Assembly (NCBI GenBank): GCA_038212095.1
Contig: JBBQUW010000004.1
Location: 83,069-147,068 of the forward strand
Direction of reading: 5' to 3'
Length of the DNA: 64,000 bases
Origin: JAICYJ01 sp038212095
Lineage (GTDB): Bacteria > Actinomycetota > Thermoleophilia > Gaiellales > JAICJC01
The position numbers were made by a program, and so were the translations under genes. Below the pieces are notes generated by a model. That model saw only the letters and a list, made by a program, of their open reading frames with translations. It did not search any database and was not told where the DNA came from. This document shows positions 63,304 through 64,000 of this stretch, in pieces. The number at the start of each line of letters is the position of its first letter. The stretch's first letter is position 1.

Positions 63304-64000
63304 CTACCCGATCTCGCGGTCGATGAAGTAGATGGGTCGCTGTTCGATGTCGCGCTGGATCCGGCTGAGGTGCTCACCGAGCACCGCCATCAGGAACCCC
63401 TGCAGCCCGAGGACGAACAGCACCAGCCCGCCGAGCAGCAGCGGACCGGGAAAATTGCCGTGCCGCACCCAGTACACGAGGCCCCAGGAGCCGACCACGA
63501 CCGATGTCAGGATACCTCCGATCGCGAGAACGGCACCCACCCACTGCACCATCTGCGCCCAGAAACCCGTCAGCACGTGCAGTGCCAGTTTGACCAGCTT
63601 GAACGCGCCGTAGCGGCTGTGGCCCTGGCGAGCGGCATGTCCCAGCTCGACCTCGGTGACGCGGGCGCCGGTCGTGCAGACGAGCGCCTTGGTGAACTTC
63701 TGGCGGCCGATGCGGTGCATCACCGGCTCGATCGCGTCGCGCCGGTAGGCGTTGAACGCGCAGCCGAAGTCTGTGATCGGCACGCCCGTCAGCCGGGCCA
63801 GCAGGCCGTTGATCAGCCGCGAGGGCAGCCGTCGCAGGAACAGCCCGTCATGTCGCTCGATCCGCTTGCCGCTGGCGACGTCCGCGCCGGCGCGGATCGC
63901 CGCAACGAGCTTGGGGATTTAGCCGGGCAGGTTATGAAGGTCGCCGTCCCTCGTAACCACGAACTCCCCACGCGCGCGCGCCATGACCGCGAGCAACACG
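63304..64000 (-). pseudogene. GT2 (DPM1/ArnC-like) glycosyltransferase interrupted by an in-frame TAA; 5' end outside window
   Basis: The frame reads from the window edge on the minus strand. FVVTRDGDLHNLPG is the nucleotide-sugar/metal region of polyprenyl-phosphate glycosyltransferases. TAA follows at 63921-63919, and then the same frame continues as IPKLVAAIRAGADVASGKR, RHDGLFLRRLPSRLI, TDFGCAFNAYRRDAI and two C-terminal membrane helices with HLSRIQRDIEQRPIYF. TAA stands where relatives have an acidic codon (GAA/GAC). Either the gene is inactivated or the base is an error. Native GTG codons downstream (63783) could not restore a catalytic domain. Confidence 0.8.

Noticed and set aside
1..64000. 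CRISPR arrays, prophage or insertion sequences
   Set aside because: No regularly spaced repeats, transposase motifs or phage structural genes were seen on either strand.

Overview
The window is high-GC DNA with dense, often overlapping genes, frequent GTG starts and several apparently leaderless genes. Its gene content fits a Gram-positive actinobacterial lineage. A flagellar remnant, a long Thermus-type NADP isocitrate dehydrogenase and many ECF sigma factors together suggest the Thermoleophilia/Solirubrobacterales. That placement is inference; no rRNA is present. I see no CRISPR array, prophage or insertion sequence.

Layout. 0-9 kb is housekeeping and stress: folE, two tiny membrane proteins, a TfoX-like protein, 1-Cys peroxiredoxin, a DHA2 drug exporter divergent from an ECF sigma factor, STAS and PhyH proteins, a YczE-like protein and icd. 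8.7-12 kb is a damaged flagellar locus: FlhB-like, FliK-like, an intact FlgF/FlgG rod protein, then a second rod gene cut after about 26 codons and joined head-on to the truncated 3' end of a glycosyltransferase. 12-16.5 kb holds a 2-oxoacid dehydrogenase E1 pair and a diguanylate cyclase. 16.7-22.5 kb holds a nitrilase, an MFS protein fused to a cyclic-nucleotide-binding domain, a small EPDVEAHR-repeat protein, and a tightly overlapping operon of ECF sigma factor, 83-aa protein, intracellular subtilase and GAF protein.

22.6-27.6 kb is a polyphosphate island: ppk1, a PHO-box-like direct repeat, ppx, and convergent CYTH-CHAD and SixA-like genes. 27.5-39.6 kb holds a tandem PilZ protein, two PLP decarboxylases, two paralogous micro-proteins below 45 aa, a LysR regulator, an ABC-F protein that seems to lack a normal start codon, an ECF42 sigma factor with its DGPF partner, and a CaiB-type CoA transferase. 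39.7-45.4 kb is a run of alpha-oxoamine synthase, membrane GGDEF-EAL protein and MFS exporter with overlapping ends, which could form a signal-making and c-di-GMP module. 46.7 kb carries tRNA-Ala(UGC).

49-58 kb has a rhomboid protease, a Leu/Val-type dehydrogenase, a full potABCD-type polyamine importer divergent from an Lrp regulator, a 5'-3' exonuclease and argF with an ArgR-like repeat operator. 58.9-64 kb is an envelope amino-sugar operon on the minus strand: GT2 with an in-frame stop, NDP-sugar 4,6-dehydratase-like protein, ATP-grasp ligase, DegT aminotransferase and a UPF0104/LPG-synthase-like membrane protein.

The recurring theme is signalling. c-di-GMP is represented by two cyclases and a tandem PilZ protein, and four ECF sigma factors lie beside polyphosphate and polyamine metabolism.
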